A stretch of 64,000 nt of DNA from Micromonospora echinospora (GTDB taxonomy: Bacteria > Actinomycetota > Actinomycetes > Mycobacteriales > Micromonosporaceae), in contig NZ_LT607413.1 of the NCBI RefSeq assembly GCF_900091495.1, positions 4,479,001 to 4,543,000 of the forward strand, given 5' to 3'. The notes beneath the pieces were generated by a model. The model worked only from the letters and a program-made list of their open reading frames with translations. It did not search any database and was not told the DNA's origin. The position numbers and the translations under genes are program-made. Below are positions 46,528 to 55,524 of the stretch, piece after piece. Numbering within the stretch: the stretch's first letter is position 1; each line of letters begins with the position of its first letter.

Positions 46528-46612
46528 ACACCGGCCGGCTGCCGGACCGTCCGCGCGTCGTGGCGGGCCCAGCCAGTTCCTCGCCGCAGGTGGCAGGCCG
46601 GGAGCAGCCGGG

Positions 46613-46861
46613 TCACTGGAGGTAGCGTTCGACCTCCGGGACCGGTCGGACGCCCTGGCTCTCCGGGTCGTTGTGGTTCTGCCGGGCCGCCCGTCGGCGA
46701 CGGAGCAGGTCCCAGCACTGGTCCAGCCCCTCCTCCAGTTCACGCAGCCGGGCCCGGGCGTCGTCGTCGGTGCCGGCCTGCGCGGACTGTGCGTCCGCCC
46801 GGAGCCGGTGCTCCTCGTCGACCAGCTCGGCGATGCGGTTCAGGATGGTCTTGTCGTCCAT
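46613..46861 (-). CDS. DUF2630 family protein
   Basis: 82-residue, charged, helical protein. It begins MDDKTILNRIAELVDEEHRL and ends RPVPEVERYLQ, matching the conserved ends of the actinobacterial DUF2630 family. A coiled coil is likely in the middle (LRELEEGLDQCWDLLRRRRA). Function unknown. Divergent from the acetyltransferase gene across 77 nt. Confidence 0.85.
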   Translation of the reverse strand: MDDKTILNRIAELVDEEHRLRADAQSAQAGTDDDARARLRELEEGLDQCWDLLRRRRAARQNHNDPESQGVRPVPEVERYLQ

Positions 46862-46902
46862 GTGTCGAGCGTGGCACAGGCCGCCCCGCCGCGCCCGGCT
46901 TC

Positions 46903-46930
46903 CCGAACGCCGACGGGCGTTCGGTAGGTT
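46903..46930 (+). promoter_or_regulatory. Promoter with a 9-bp inverted repeat before the GNAT gene
   Basis: CCGAACGCC (46903-46911) and GGCGTTCGG (46916-46924) form a perfect dyad touching the -10 box TAGGTT (46925-46930), which lies 8 nt before the ATG. The dyad covers the -35 region and is a candidate operator. Confidence 0.6.
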
Positions 46931-46938
46931 GCCGACCG

Positions 46939-47859
46939 ATGACACTCACCATCCGCCCGTTCCGGCCCGAGGACGCGACCGTGGTGGCCGCGGTGCTCCG
47001 GGTCGCCGCGCCGTACTGGGTGTTCAGCGCGGCGGCGCTGCGTTGGCAGTCGACCCGCGGGGCACCGGCCGCGCGACAGCGGATGCTGCTCGCCGAGGTC
47101 GACGGCGAGGTGGTCGGGGTCGCCCGGACCGGACTGCTGCACGAGAGCGCCGAGCCGGGGCTCGGCTACGCCAACCTCAACGTGCTGCCGGAGCGGCGGG
47201 GTGGGGGAGTGGGCTCCGCCCTGCTGGCCGCCGCCGAGCAGCGGCTGCGGGCGATCGGCGCCCGGGTGGCGTACGCGAAGGTGGTGGACGAGCCGGCGGC
47301 GGTGGGCTTCGCCGAGCGGCACGGTTACCAGCGTGGACGGAGCACCACCCACCTGCGGCTGGACCTGACCTCCGGGGCGCTGCCCCCGGTGTCGGTCCCG
47401 CCCGGGGTGCGGATCACCACGGCGGCCACGCTCGCCGGGGATCCGCGTCCGCTGTACGAGGCGGACCTGGACGCCTCCCGGGACGAGCCGGGCGACGTGG
47501 GCATGGACGCGATCGACTTCGCGGACTGGCGGACCACCTACTGGGACCGTCCGAACCTGGACTGGACACTGACGACCGTCGCGATCTGTGACGGGGTGGT
47601 GGCGGCGTTCACCTTTGCGCTGACTGATGGCTCAGATCGTTACCAGTCGGGGATGACCGGCGTGCGGCGGGCGTACCGGGGGCGGGGGCTGGCCGGCGCG
47701 GTCAAGCGCAGCGCGCTGCACCGGGCCGCCGAGGCGGGGTTCACCACCGCTCTGACCAGCAACGACGCGGGAAACGAGGCGATGCTGGCGATCAACCGTC
47801 GGCTCGGCTACGCCCCCGTCGCCGTCGAGTGGCGGTACCGGCGGACCCTGTTCCGCTGA
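46939..47859 (+). CDS. Double-domain GNAT acetyltransferase
   Basis: 306 residues with two GNAT domains in tandem, like mycothiol synthase and related enzymes. Domain 1 (1-145) has LNVLPERRGGGVGSALLAAAEQ, a full acetyl-CoA loop; domain 2 (150-306) has TGVRRAYRGRGLAGAVKRSAL and SNDAGNEAMLAINRRLGYAP. Both loops look functional. The sequence does not match mycothiol synthase closely enough to call it MshD. Probably leaderless under a dyad-controlled promoter. Confidence 0.88.
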   Translation: MTLTIRPFRPEDATVVAAVLRVAAPYWVFSAAALRWQSTRGAPAARQRMLLAEVDGEVVGVARTGLLHESAEPGLGYANLNVLPERRGGGVGSALLAAAEQRLRAIGARVAYAKVVDEPAAVGFAERHGYQRGRSTTHLRLDLTSGALPPVSVPPGVRITTAATLAGDPRPLYEADLDASRDEPGDVGMDAIDFADWRTTYWDRPNLDWTLTTVAICDGVVAAFTFALTDGSDRYQSGMTGVRRAYRGRGLAGAVKRSALHRAAEAGFTTALTSNDAGNEAMLAINRRLGYAPVAVEWRYRRTLFR

Positions 47860-48021
47860 CGACGCGCGCGATCGTCCTTTCTGGACGCTGCAATTATTGT
47901 CAACGAAAATTTCTCGCCCCCCGTCTGGTGAACCGGACATCGTGATGGCATGCTCAGCGGGTTGTGTGACTCGCAATGACGGTCCCGCGACTCAGCGGTG
48001 ATACCGGGAGGAGCCCAAAAG

Positions 48022-49407
48022 GTGGGAACGTCGCACCCCTTCCCGGCGCAAGCCAGTCGTCCCGCGAGGGTTCCTCTGCGCCGGATGTTGCCCGCCCTGG
48101 TCCGTGATCCGGCCCGCGCGCTCATCGACGCGGGCAACCGGACCGGGGGTCGGCTCGCCCGCATCAACCTCGGCTCGTTCCGGCCCTACCTGGTGACCCA
48201 TCCCGACCACGTCCAGCACGTGCTCCGCGAGCGGGCGGAGAACTACGAGCGGGCCGGTGACGGGCTGTTCTGGCGGCCGGTCAAGCGGCTCTTCGGCGAG
48301 GGGATCCTCGGCGAGGGGCAGATCTGGTCGGCCAGCCGCCGGATGCTCCAGCCGATGTTCACCGCCAAGCGGGTCGAGTCGATGATCGACGGGATGGCCG
48401 AGGCGATCTCCGACGCCGTCGACGAACTGGACGCCCCGTCGCGGGTGGGACGACCGGTCGACATCGGCAGCGAGCAGGCCCGGATCGTCTGCCGGGCGAT
48501 CATGAAGGTGCTCTTCGCCGACAAGATCTCGGTGCCGGACGCGATGCGGGTCGTCGACGCCCAGGACGCCATCGCCAGCGCGGTGATCCCCCGGATCGTG
48601 GTGCCCTTCGCGCCGCTGTCGCTGCCCATGCCCGGCGACCGGACCTTCCGTCGGGCGGTCCGGATCGTCGACGAGGTGCTCGTGCCCATCGTGCGGGAAT
48701 CCCGGGCCACGGCGGAGGAGGGCGACGACGTCATCTCCACGCTCTGGCGGGCGCGCACCGACGACGGCCGGCAGCTCGACGAGCAGCAGGTCCGCAACGA
48801 CACGGTGGCGATGTTCGCGGCCACCACGGAGACCACCATCAACGTGCTGACCTGGCTCTGGCCGCACCTCGACGAGCACCCGGAGGTCGCCGACCGGCTC
48901 TACGAGGAGATCAACCGGGTGGTGGGCGACGAGCCGGTCCGCCGTGAGCACCTCGGCGAGCTGCGCTACACCCGGATGGTCCTCGACGAGCTGCTGCGCC
49001 TGTACCCGATCGGGTGGCTGATCCCCCGCCGCGCGGTCGCCGCCGACGTGGTCGGCGGGGTGGAGATCGAGGCCGGCGCGACCGTGGTGGCCAGTCCGCT
49101 GATCACCCAACGGATGTCGGCGTTCTGGGACCGGCCCGACGAGTTCGACCCGGAGCGGTTCCGCCCCGAGCAGGTCCGGGCCCGGCACCGCTACGCCCAC
49201 TTCCCGTTCGGCGGGGGCCCGCACCAGTGTCTCGGCATGTACCTCTTCTACCTGGAGGCGCAGCTCATCGTCGCCACGATGCTGAGCCGGTACCGGTTCC
49301 GGCTGCGGCAGCCCGGGGTGCCCGGTCTGCGGCTGGCGGCGGCGTTGCGGCCCCGCCGCCGGGTGGAACTGACCCTCACCGGTACGGCGGCCTCGGCCGC
49401 CGCCTGA
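48022..49407 (+). CDS. Cytochrome P450
   Basis: 461-residue P450. The heme loop HFPFGGGPHQCLG places the thiolate at Cys403; the ExxR motif is Glu323-Arg326 (ELLRLYP), and the I-helix has AATTETT (266-272) instead of the common AGxET. GGAGGAG lies 8-9 nt before the GTG. It is the first gene of a run P450, class I terpene synthase, class II cyclase, conservon, so it probably oxidises the terpene made by the next two enzymes; conservons with an associated P450 are known in Streptomyces. The 162-nt upstream gap contains an AT-rich stretch (47891-47912), the likely promoter. Confidence 0.93.
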   Translation: MGTSHPFPAQASRPARVPLRRMLPALVRDPARALIDAGNRTGGRLARINLGSFRPYLVTHPDHVQHVLRERAENYERAGDGLFWRPVKRLFGEGILGEGQIWSASRRMLQPMFTAKRVESMIDGMAEAISDAVDELDAPSRVGRPVDIGSEQARIVCRAIMKVLFADKISVPDAMRVVDAQDAIASAVIPRIVVPFAPLSLPMPGDRTFRRAVRIVDEVLVPIVRESRATAEEGDDVISTLWRARTDDGRQLDEQQVRNDTVAMFAATTETTINVLTWLWPHLDEHPEVADRLYEEINRVVGDEPVRREHLGELRYTRMVLDELLRLYPIGWLIPRRAVAADVVGGVEIEAGATVVASPLITQRMSAFWDRPDEFDPERFRPEQVRARHRYAHFPFGGGPHQCLGMYLFYLEAQLIVATMLSRYRFRLRQPGVPGLRLAAALRPRRRVELTLTGTAASAAA

Positions 49408-49421
49408 GCGGAGCGGACGTA

Positions 49422-50312
49422 ATGGACCTCAACGCCCACGCCTCGGACGCCGTCGAGCAGGGCCGGATCTGCGCCCTGGCCGCCCGGGGGCAGCGCGACC
49501 TGCAGAAGTTCGCCGCCGGTTACCCGGAACTGTTCGCCGGTGCGCCCTTCGACGGCGCCCTGTTCGGCAACATCGCCATGGCCATGGCGTTCAGCGCGCC
49601 GTGGTCCGGTGTGGCGGAACTGCGGGTCACCAACCGTGCCGTGCTGTGGGGGTTCGCCCTCGACTGGCAGGTGGACTACCTGGCGAAGTCGCGTACGGAG
49701 ATCGACCGCCTGATCGAGACCAGCCTCGCGGTGGTCGACGGTGCCGCCCCGGCGTCGGACGACCCGTTCGCGCGGTTCTTCGCCGAACTCTGCGCCGACC
49801 TGGCCGCCGTGCCGGCCTATCCGCGCCTGCGCGACGTGTGGCGGGCGGCGGTCCACCGGACGCTGACCGCGATGGCGGTCGAGTGGGAGTGGCGGGCGGC
49901 CCGGCGGGACCTCACCGGCACGTTGCCGACCTTCGAGGAGTATCTCGCCAACGCCGACAACCTGGCCTGCACGGTGGTCAACGTCGCGCACTGGATCCAC
50001 ACCGGAGACGAGGAGACCCATCGCTCGCTGCCCCGCCTGGTCGAGGCCAGCGACGAGGTGCAGCGGGTGCTGCGACTGGTCAACGACCTGGGCACGTACC
50101 AACGGGATCTGGAGTGGGGCGACCTGAACGCGATCATGCTGGTGCCCGACCGGGCCGAGGTCGAGCAGCGGGTCCACGTCCTCACCGGACGTTGTCACGA
50201 GCTGCTGGCCGACCTGGCGGCGGACTGCCCCCGCCCGGCGACGTACCTCGCCCGGCAGGTCGGCTTCAGCAGCGGCTTCTACCGTTCCACAGACTTCTGG
50301 GGGGCCCGGTGA
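49422..50312 (+). CDS. Class I terpene synthase-like protein
   Basis: 296-residue all-helical terpene synthase fold. The NSE-type metal triad is recognisable as Asn221-Asp222-x-x-Thr225-x3-Asp229 (NDLGTYQRDLEWGDLNAI). The first aspartate-rich motif is degenerate: the DDxxD place reads Asp81-x3-Asp85 (ALDWQVDYLAK). It probably ionises the diphosphate of a product made by the following class II cyclase. The ATG is 14 nt after the P450 stop with GGAG upstream. Product unknown. Confidence 0.82.
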   Translation: MDLNAHASDAVEQGRICALAARGQRDLQKFAAGYPELFAGAPFDGALFGNIAMAMAFSAPWSGVAELRVTNRAVLWGFALDWQVDYLAKSRTEIDRLIETSLAVVDGAAPASDDPFARFFAELCADLAAVPAYPRLRDVWRAAVHRTLTAMAVEWEWRAARRDLTGTLPTFEEYLANADNLACTVVNVAHWIHTGDEETHRSLPRLVEASDEVQRVLRLVNDLGTYQRDLEWGDLNAIMLVPDRAEVEQRVHVLTGRCHELLADLAADCPRPATYLARQVGFSSGFYRSTDFWGAR

Positions 50313-50367
50313 GCGCGAGGAGTGCAGCGGAGCGGAGCCCCGCGGTCGCGATGGGAAGGCCGGTTCG

Positions 50368-51987
50368 GTGAGCCTCCTCACCGCCGCCCGTGACCTGGTC
50401 GGGGAGATGACGGCGACACCGACGGGGCAGTCGTCGGTGTCGGTGTACGAGACGGGCCGCCTGGTGAGCCTGTCGCCGTGGTTGACGCTGCACGCCGAGC
50501 GGATCCGCTACCTGCTCGACGCGGAACACCCGAGGGGCGGTTGGGGCGGCCCCGGCGGTTACGGGCTGGTACCGACGCTCAGTGCCACCGAGGGCCTGCT
50601 CGCCGCGCTGCGGCGGGGTGACCTGGCCGGGTCTCCGGCGCAGTTCCGGGGCGCGGTCGCCGCCGTCGACCGGGGCCTGTCCGTCCTCGGTGAGCGGCTC
50701 GCCGCCGTTCCCGCGTCGGCTCTGCCGGACATGCCGGCCATCGACCTGATCGTTCCGGCCCTGGTGGAGGCGCTCACCGTCCACCTGGACGCGGTGCGGG
50801 ACGACCCACCACCCGGACTGGAGCGCTGGCGGCAGGTCGCGCCCCGGCTGTCGTTGCCACCGGGGATGACGCCCACCCGGCTGGCCCGGGTCCGTGCGGC
50901 CCTGGCGTCGGGGCACCCCCTGCCCGACAAGCTGATGCACGCGCTGGAGGTCACCGGGCCGGCGGCGCGCCGGGCGGCCGGGGTCGTCCCGGTCGGACCG
51001 GGCACGGTGGGCGCCTCACCCGCGGCGACGGCCGCCTGGCTCGGCGTCCCCGACGCCACCACCTCGACCGCACGGGCCTACCTGGAGCGGGTGGTCCGGC
51101 AGCACGGCGGCCCGGTGCCGTGCACCAGCCCGATCAGCGTGTTCGAACGGTCCTGGGTGCTCAGCACGCTGTCGAGGGCCGGAGTGCCGGTGACCGTACC
51201 GCCGTCGGTGCTGGCCAGCCTGCTGGACACCCTCGGTCCGGCCGGTACCGCTACCGCCCCGGGGCTGCCCGTGGACGCCGACACCACCTCGGTGACCCTT
51301 TACGCGCTCGCCCGGGCCGGACATCCGGTCGACCCGTCGAGTCTCTGGTCCTTCGACACCGGGGAGCACTTCTGCACCTGGCCCAAGGAGGACGGCGCCT
51401 CCATCACCACTAACGCGCACGTGCTGGACGCGTTCGGCTGGCACTGGCGGCACACCGGCGAGCGGTCCCGGCAACTCGCCTCCGTGGTGCGGCGGCTGAC
51501 CACCTGGCTGACCGACCGGCAGGCGCCGGAGGGCTCGTGGAGTTCCGACCGGTGGCACGCCTCGCCGTTCTACGCCACCAGTTGCGCGGTGCTCGCCCTG
51601 CACGGGTACGGCGTCGGCGCGGCGGTGGATCCGGCGGTGCGGCGGGCGGTGCAGTGGGTGTTGGCCGGTCAGCACCCGGACGGATCCTGGGGGCGCTGGG
51701 GCGGCACCGCCGAGGAGACCGCGTACGCGCTCCAGGTGCTGCTGGCCGCCGGGCAGCCCGCGTCCGACCGGTGCGCCGAGGCGATCGGGCGGGGTTGGCG
51801 ATGGTTGGCCACAATGGCCGGTTCCGATGGTGAACCGGCGCTCTGGCACGACAAGGACCTGTATCGTCCGTCACTGATCGTCCGCGCGGCGGTGCTCGGG
51901 GTGACCTGGTGGGGACGCAGGTGCGCCGGTCCGGAACCGGTCGAGGCAGGCCCGTCTTCCCGTAGCGCCATGATCAGGATCGCTTGA
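50368..51987 (+). CDS. Class II terpene cyclase with a DxDTT motif
   Basis: 539 residues, the size of bacterial beta-gamma class II cyclases (copalyl diphosphate synthase-like). The protonation motif, normally DxDD, reads Asp303-Ala-Asp305-Thr306-Thr307, so the central catalytic acid is kept and the last Asp is Thr. This DxDTT form is known in drimane-type cyclases such as fungal AstC. QW-like repeats (DRQAPEGSWSSDRW, GQHPDGSWGRWGG) are in the C-terminal half. GGAAGG precedes the GTG. Likely cyclises farnesyl or geranylgeranyl diphosphate for the upstream enzymes. Confidence 0.88.
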   Translation: MSLLTAARDLVGEMTATPTGQSSVSVYETGRLVSLSPWLTLHAERIRYLLDAEHPRGGWGGPGGYGLVPTLSATEGLLAALRRGDLAGSPAQFRGAVAAVDRGLSVLGERLAAVPASALPDMPAIDLIVPALVEALTVHLDAVRDDPPPGLERWRQVAPRLSLPPGMTPTRLARVRAALASGHPLPDKLMHALEVTGPAARRAAGVVPVGPGTVGASPAATAAWLGVPDATTSTARAYLERVVRQHGGPVPCTSPISVFERSWVLSTLSRAGVPVTVPPSVLASLLDTLGPAGTATAPGLPVDADTTSVTLYALARAGHPVDPSSLWSFDTGEHFCTWPKEDGASITTNAHVLDAFGWHWRHTGERSRQLASVVRRLTTWLTDRQAPEGSWSSDRWHASPFYATSCAVLALHGYGVGAAVDPAVRRAVQWVLAGQHPDGSWGRWGGTAEETAYALQVLLAAGQPASDRCAEAIGRGWRWLATMAGSDGEPALWHDKDLYRPSLIVRAAVLGVTWWGRRCAGPEPVEAGPSSRSAMIRIA

Positions 51988-52012
51988 GTGAACCTCCCGA
52001 CGCTGCTAGCGT
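51984..52012 (+). promoter_or_regulatory. Internal promoter for the conservon
   Basis: TTGAGT (51984-51989) and TAGCGT (52007-52012) separated by 17 bp, a good housekeeping-type promoter that overlaps the stop of the cyclase gene and lies 74 nt before cvnA. Confidence 0.6.
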
Positions 52013-52085
52013 GCGCCGGGGTCGATCGGTACGTCGACCGCCCACGCTCGGGCACGTCAATCGAATCCCCGGCCAGGACGGTGTA

Positions 52086-54614
52086 ATGGGTTCCCGCAGT
52101 ACGAATCTCCGTACGAAAGTCGTCGCACTGCTCGCGTCGCTCGTCGCGCTCTGGGCCTTCGCGGCGTGGGTGACCGTCGGGGACGGCTTCAACCTGCTCG
52201 GGGTCCAGACCCTCAACGCCCGGGTCTTCGCGCCCAGCGAACCGCTGCTGCTGCAGTTGCAGAAGGAGCGTCGTCTCTCCCTGGCCTACCTGGGACGGCC
52301 GGAGGCCGGGCAGCTGGAGGCGCTGCGGGGGGAGCGGGAGCGCACCGACGAGCTGGCCCGCGCGTTCGAGGAGTCCGCGGTCAACTGGCGTACCGAGATT
52401 CCGGCGAGCGCCGAGGTCGAGCGGGCGGTCGACGACGTGCTCACCGGTCTGGAAGGTCTGTCCCGGACCCGCACGGAGATCGACGACAAGAGCATCGACC
52501 GGACGACGGCGCTGACCTCCTACGTGGAGGTGGTCAACGCGATGTTCCGCCTCTACGACGAGCTGGGTGGTCTCGACGACCGGCAGGTCGCCCACGACAC
52601 GGCCGCCCTGATCGAGCTCAACCGGGCCCGGGAGCTGCTGTCCCAGGAGGACGCGCTGCTGCACGGCGCCCTCGCCGCCGGCCGGATCACCGCGACGGAG
52701 CAGGCGCAGTTCGCGCAGCTCGTCGGTGCCCAGCGCTACATCGCGGCCAGCACCATCAGCGCCCTGCCCGTGGCGGACCGCAACCGCTACCAGCAGATGT
52801 CCCAGGGCGAGGCGTACCAGCGCCTGCACACCCTGGAGGACCAGGTCATCCAGGCCCGCAACGCCGAGTCGCGCCCGCCGGTCGAGCTGGACGCCTGGCG
52901 CAGCGCGGTCGATCCGACGTTGCAGCAGCTCAACGATGTCGTGGGTGCCGGCGGTGACGACGTGGTGGATCGGGCCACGCCGGTCGCCATCGGGGTCATC
53001 ACTCGACTGGTGCTGGCCACCGGTCTGGGCCTGCTCGCCGTCATCGCCTCGATCATCGTCTCGATCACCACCGCCCGGGCCCTGCTGCGGCAGTTGGAGC
53101 GCCTTCGGGAGGCGGCGTTCCAGCTCGCCCGGGAGCAGCTGCCGAACGTGGTCGAGCGGCTCGGCCGGGGCGAGGAGGTCGACGTCGCCGCCGAGGCGCC
53201 CCCGTTGGAGTTCGGCGACGACGAGATCGGGCAGGTGGGCCAGGCCTTCAACGTCGTGCAGGAGACCGCGATCCGGACCGCCGTCGAGCAGGCCGACCTG
53301 CGGCGCAACGTCCGTGACGTCTTCCTCAGCCTGGCCCGGCGGACCCAGGCACTGGTCCACCGGCAGCTCACCCTGCTCGACGCGATGGAGCGGCGGGAGA
53401 ACGACGCCGAGGAACTGGAGGACCTGTTCCGGGTCGACCACCTGGCCACCCGGATGCGGCGCAACGCGGAGAACCTGATCGTCCTCTCCGGCTCCACGCC
53501 GGGCCGGGCGTGGCGGCGCAACGTGCCCATGGTGGACGTGGTCCGGGGCGCGGTGGCCGAGGTGGAGGACTACACCCGGGTCAACGTGCTGCCGCTCGGT
53601 CCGGTCTCGTTGGCCGGTCGCGCGGTCGGCGACATCATCCACCTGCTCGCCGAGCTGATCGAGAACGGGCTGTCGTTCTCGCCGCCGCACACCACCGTGG
53701 AGGTGCGGGGGCAGCTGGTCGCCAACGGTTTCGCCCTGGAGATCGAGGACCGTGGCCTGGGCATGAGCGAGGAGGACCTCGCCGCCGCCAACGAGCGCAT
53801 CGTGGACCGGTCGGAGCTGAACCTCGCCAACGCCACCCGGCTCGGCCTCTACGTGGTCAGCCGGCTGACCGAGCGGCACGGGATCAAGGTGCACCTGAAG
53901 GAGTCCCCGTACGGCGGCACCACGGCGGTCGTGCTGATCCCGCTGGACCTGGTCACCGCCGGCGAGGAGGAGCCGGCCGGGCCGGGCGCCCCCCGCGCCG
54001 GTGGGGCGGAGCCGCCGACCGGGCCGGCCGCGCGCGAGGTCGAGCAGCCCGGTCCGCGTCCGGCCGTGACGCTGGCCAAGCCGGAGGCGTCGCGCCGGGC
54101 GCCCGAGGGCGCCGACGGCGACGAGCCGCACCAGCTCCCCACCCGGGTGCGGACGACGTTGGAGCGGCCCCGGGCACCGCAGGACACGCCGGCCGAGGAC
54201 GGGTCCGGCCTGCCGACCCGGGCCCGGCGCTGGTCGGAGCATTCGGCGCTGGACGGGCCCACCTTCCCCACCGGCCTGCCGGTGGCCACCCCGCGCACCG
54301 AGCCCGAGCAGAAGGTGGAGCACGGTGGCCCGACCCCGTGTCCGGTGGAGGAACCGCCCCGGACGGAGTCCGGCCTGCCGATGCGGGTCCGCCAGGCGAA
54401 CCTCGCGCCCGAGCTGCGGGACGAGGTGCCCGCCGTGGACACCCCGGACGACGACGAGGGAGTCCGCCCGCCCGAGCAGGTCCGACGGATGATGAGTTCG
54501 TACCAGACCGGCACCCGGCGGGGCCGCACCGACGCGGCCCGGCTGCTGGGCGGCCCGGCCGGCGGTCCGGAGCAGACGGAGGCGCCGGACGACGAGGATC
54601 GGCAAACGACGTGA
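52086..54614 (+). CDS. cvnA: Conservon sensor protein CvnA (nitrate-sensing-type histidine kinase)
   Basis: 842-residue membrane sensor. Helix 1 (about 10-30), an extracytoplasmic nitrate/nitrite-sensor-like domain, helix 2 (about 310-335, LATGLGLLAVIASIIVSITT), a HAMP-like linker, and a GHKL ATPase domain with LLAELIENGLSFSPPHT, IEDRGLGM and SPYGGTTAVVLIP. The phosphoacceptor region (DHLATRMRRNAENL) is that of conservon kinases. The C-terminal 190 residues are disordered with repeated LPTRVR-like motifs. The ATG has CAGGA 7 nt upstream; a TTG at 51984 is an unlikely alternative. Confidence 0.9.
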   Translation: MGSRSTNLRTKVVALLASLVALWAFAAWVTVGDGFNLLGVQTLNARVFAPSEPLLLQLQKERRLSLAYLGRPEAGQLEALRGERERTDELARAFEESAVNWRTEIPASAEVERAVDDVLTGLEGLSRTRTEIDDKSIDRTTALTSYVEVVNAMFRLYDELGGLDDRQVAHDTAALIELNRARELLSQEDALLHGALAAGRITATEQAQFAQLVGAQRYIAASTISALPVADRNRYQQMSQGEAYQRLHTLEDQVIQARNAESRPPVELDAWRSAVDPTLQQLNDVVGAGGDDVVDRATPVAIGVITRLVLATGLGLLAVIASIIVSITTARALLRQLERLREAAFQLAREQLPNVVERLGRGEEVDVAAEAPPLEFGDDEIGQVGQAFNVVQETAIRTAVEQADLRRNVRDVFLSLARRTQALVHRQLTLLDAMERRENDAEELEDLFRVDHLATRMRRNAENLIVLSGSTPGRAWRRNVPMVDVVRGAVAEVEDYTRVNVLPLGPVSLAGRAVGDIIHLLAELIENGLSFSPPHTTVEVRGQLVANGFALEIEDRGLGMSEEDLAAANERIVDRSELNLANATRLGLYVVSRLTERHGIKVHLKESPYGGTTAVVLIPLDLVTAGEEEPAGPGAPRAGGAEPPTGPAAREVEQPGPRPAVTLAKPEASRRAPEGADGDEPHQLPTRVRTTLERPRAPQDTPAEDGSGLPTRARRWSEHSALDGPTFPTGLPVATPRTEPEQKVEHGGPTPCPVEEPPRTESGLPMRVRQANLAPELRDEVPAVDTPDDDEGVRPPEQVRRMMSSYQTGTRRGRTDAARLLGGPAGGPEQTEAPDDEDRQTT

Positions 54615-54705
54615 GCGGGGCGCGGTGGCGGGTGTTCCCGTCCACCGGTCCCGGAGTGAGCCCAGACGAGCACGGCGACCAGCCGGGTTGAGAAGAGGAC
54701 GACGA

Positions 54706-55131
54706 GTGGCGCAGAAGACGGCTTCGAGTGCCGACCTGACGTGGTTGTTGGATGATCTGGTCGGCCGGGTGAAGCAGGCCGAACACGCTATCGCTCTCTC
54801 CACGGACGGCCTCATGATGGCTTCGTCCCGAGGGCTGAGCCGGGACGACGGCGAGCACCTGGCGGCGATGGCGGCCGGCATCCAGAGCCTGGCCCGGGGG
54901 GCGGGCAAGCGGTTCGGCGGCGGGCAGGTGCAGCAGACCATCATCGAGATGCAGTCGTCGTTCCTGTTCGTCACGGCGGCCGGGCGGAACGCCTGTCTCG
55001 CCGTGCTCGCCTCCGAGGACGCCGACGTGGGGCTGATCGCGTACGAGATGGCGATGCTGGTGACCCGGGTCGGCAAGTACGTCGCGTCGCCGTCCCGGTC
55101 GTCGGAGCAGTCGGCCGTCGCCGAGAAGTAG
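54706..55131 (+). CDS. cvnB: Conservon protein CvnB (roadblock/LC7 domain)
   Basis: 141-residue roadblock/LC7 protein, related to MglB, which in conservons modulates the GTPase CvnD. It begins VAQKTASSADLTWLLDDLV and shows the family core AIALSTDGLMMASSRGLSRDDGEHLAAM and CLAVLASEDADVGLIAYEMA. The GTG has GAGGA 6 nt upstream. Located between cvnA and cvnC. Confidence 0.92.
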   Translation: MAQKTASSADLTWLLDDLVGRVKQAEHAIALSTDGLMMASSRGLSRDDGEHLAAMAAGIQSLARGAGKRFGGGQVQQTIIEMQSSFLFVTAAGRNACLAVLASEDADVGLIAYEMAMLVTRVGKYVASPSRSSEQSAVAEK

Positions 55132-55137
55132 CCCGTG

Positions 55138-55524
55138 ATGACCGTTACCGGGGGGCCGATGGAAGAGCAGTGGGTGGACGACCACGCGGGACCGGTGGTG
55201 CGACCGTACGCGGTGACCCGTGGACGGGCCCGGCCGGTCACCGGGACGTTCGACCTGATCTCCCTCGTGACGGCGATCCAGTCGGATGTCACGCCGGAGG
55301 CGGGTCTCGGGCCGGAGCACCTCGCCATCGTCGGGCTCTGTCAACGGATGCAGTCCGTGGCGGAGATTGCGGCGCATCTCGACCTGCCGGTGGGCACCAT
55401 CCGGGTGCTCCTGGGTGACCTGGTGGCCCGCGAGCTGGTGCAGGTCCGTGAGCCGCGGGCCACCGGCGGCCTTCCCGACGACAGTATTTTCGAGGCGGTT
55501 ATCAATGGACTACGGGCACTCTGA
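55138..55524 (+). CDS. cvnC: Conservon protein CvnC (DUF742)
   Basis: About 128 residues with the DUF742 pattern: WVDDHAGPVVRPYAVTRGRARP, then a winged-helix-like HLAIVGLCQRMQSVAEIAAHLDLPVGTIRVLLGDL, split by turns. It is the standard third component of conservons. Three starts are possible (GTG 55135, ATG 55138, ATG 55159); the first Met gives the common length. Its end overlaps cvnD by 20 nt. Confidence 0.9.
   Translation: MTVTGGPMEEQWVDDHAGPVVRPYAVTRGRARPVTGTFDLISLVTAIQSDVTPEAGLGPEHLAIVGLCQRMQSVAEIAAHLDLPVGTIRVLLGDLVARELVQVREPRATGGLPDDSIFEAVINGLRAL

Noticed and set aside
51669..55328. A 1219-codon reverse-strand open frame across the conservon
   Set aside because: Antisense to cyclase, cvnA and cvnB, all of which have full family motifs; no motif in the shadow translation.
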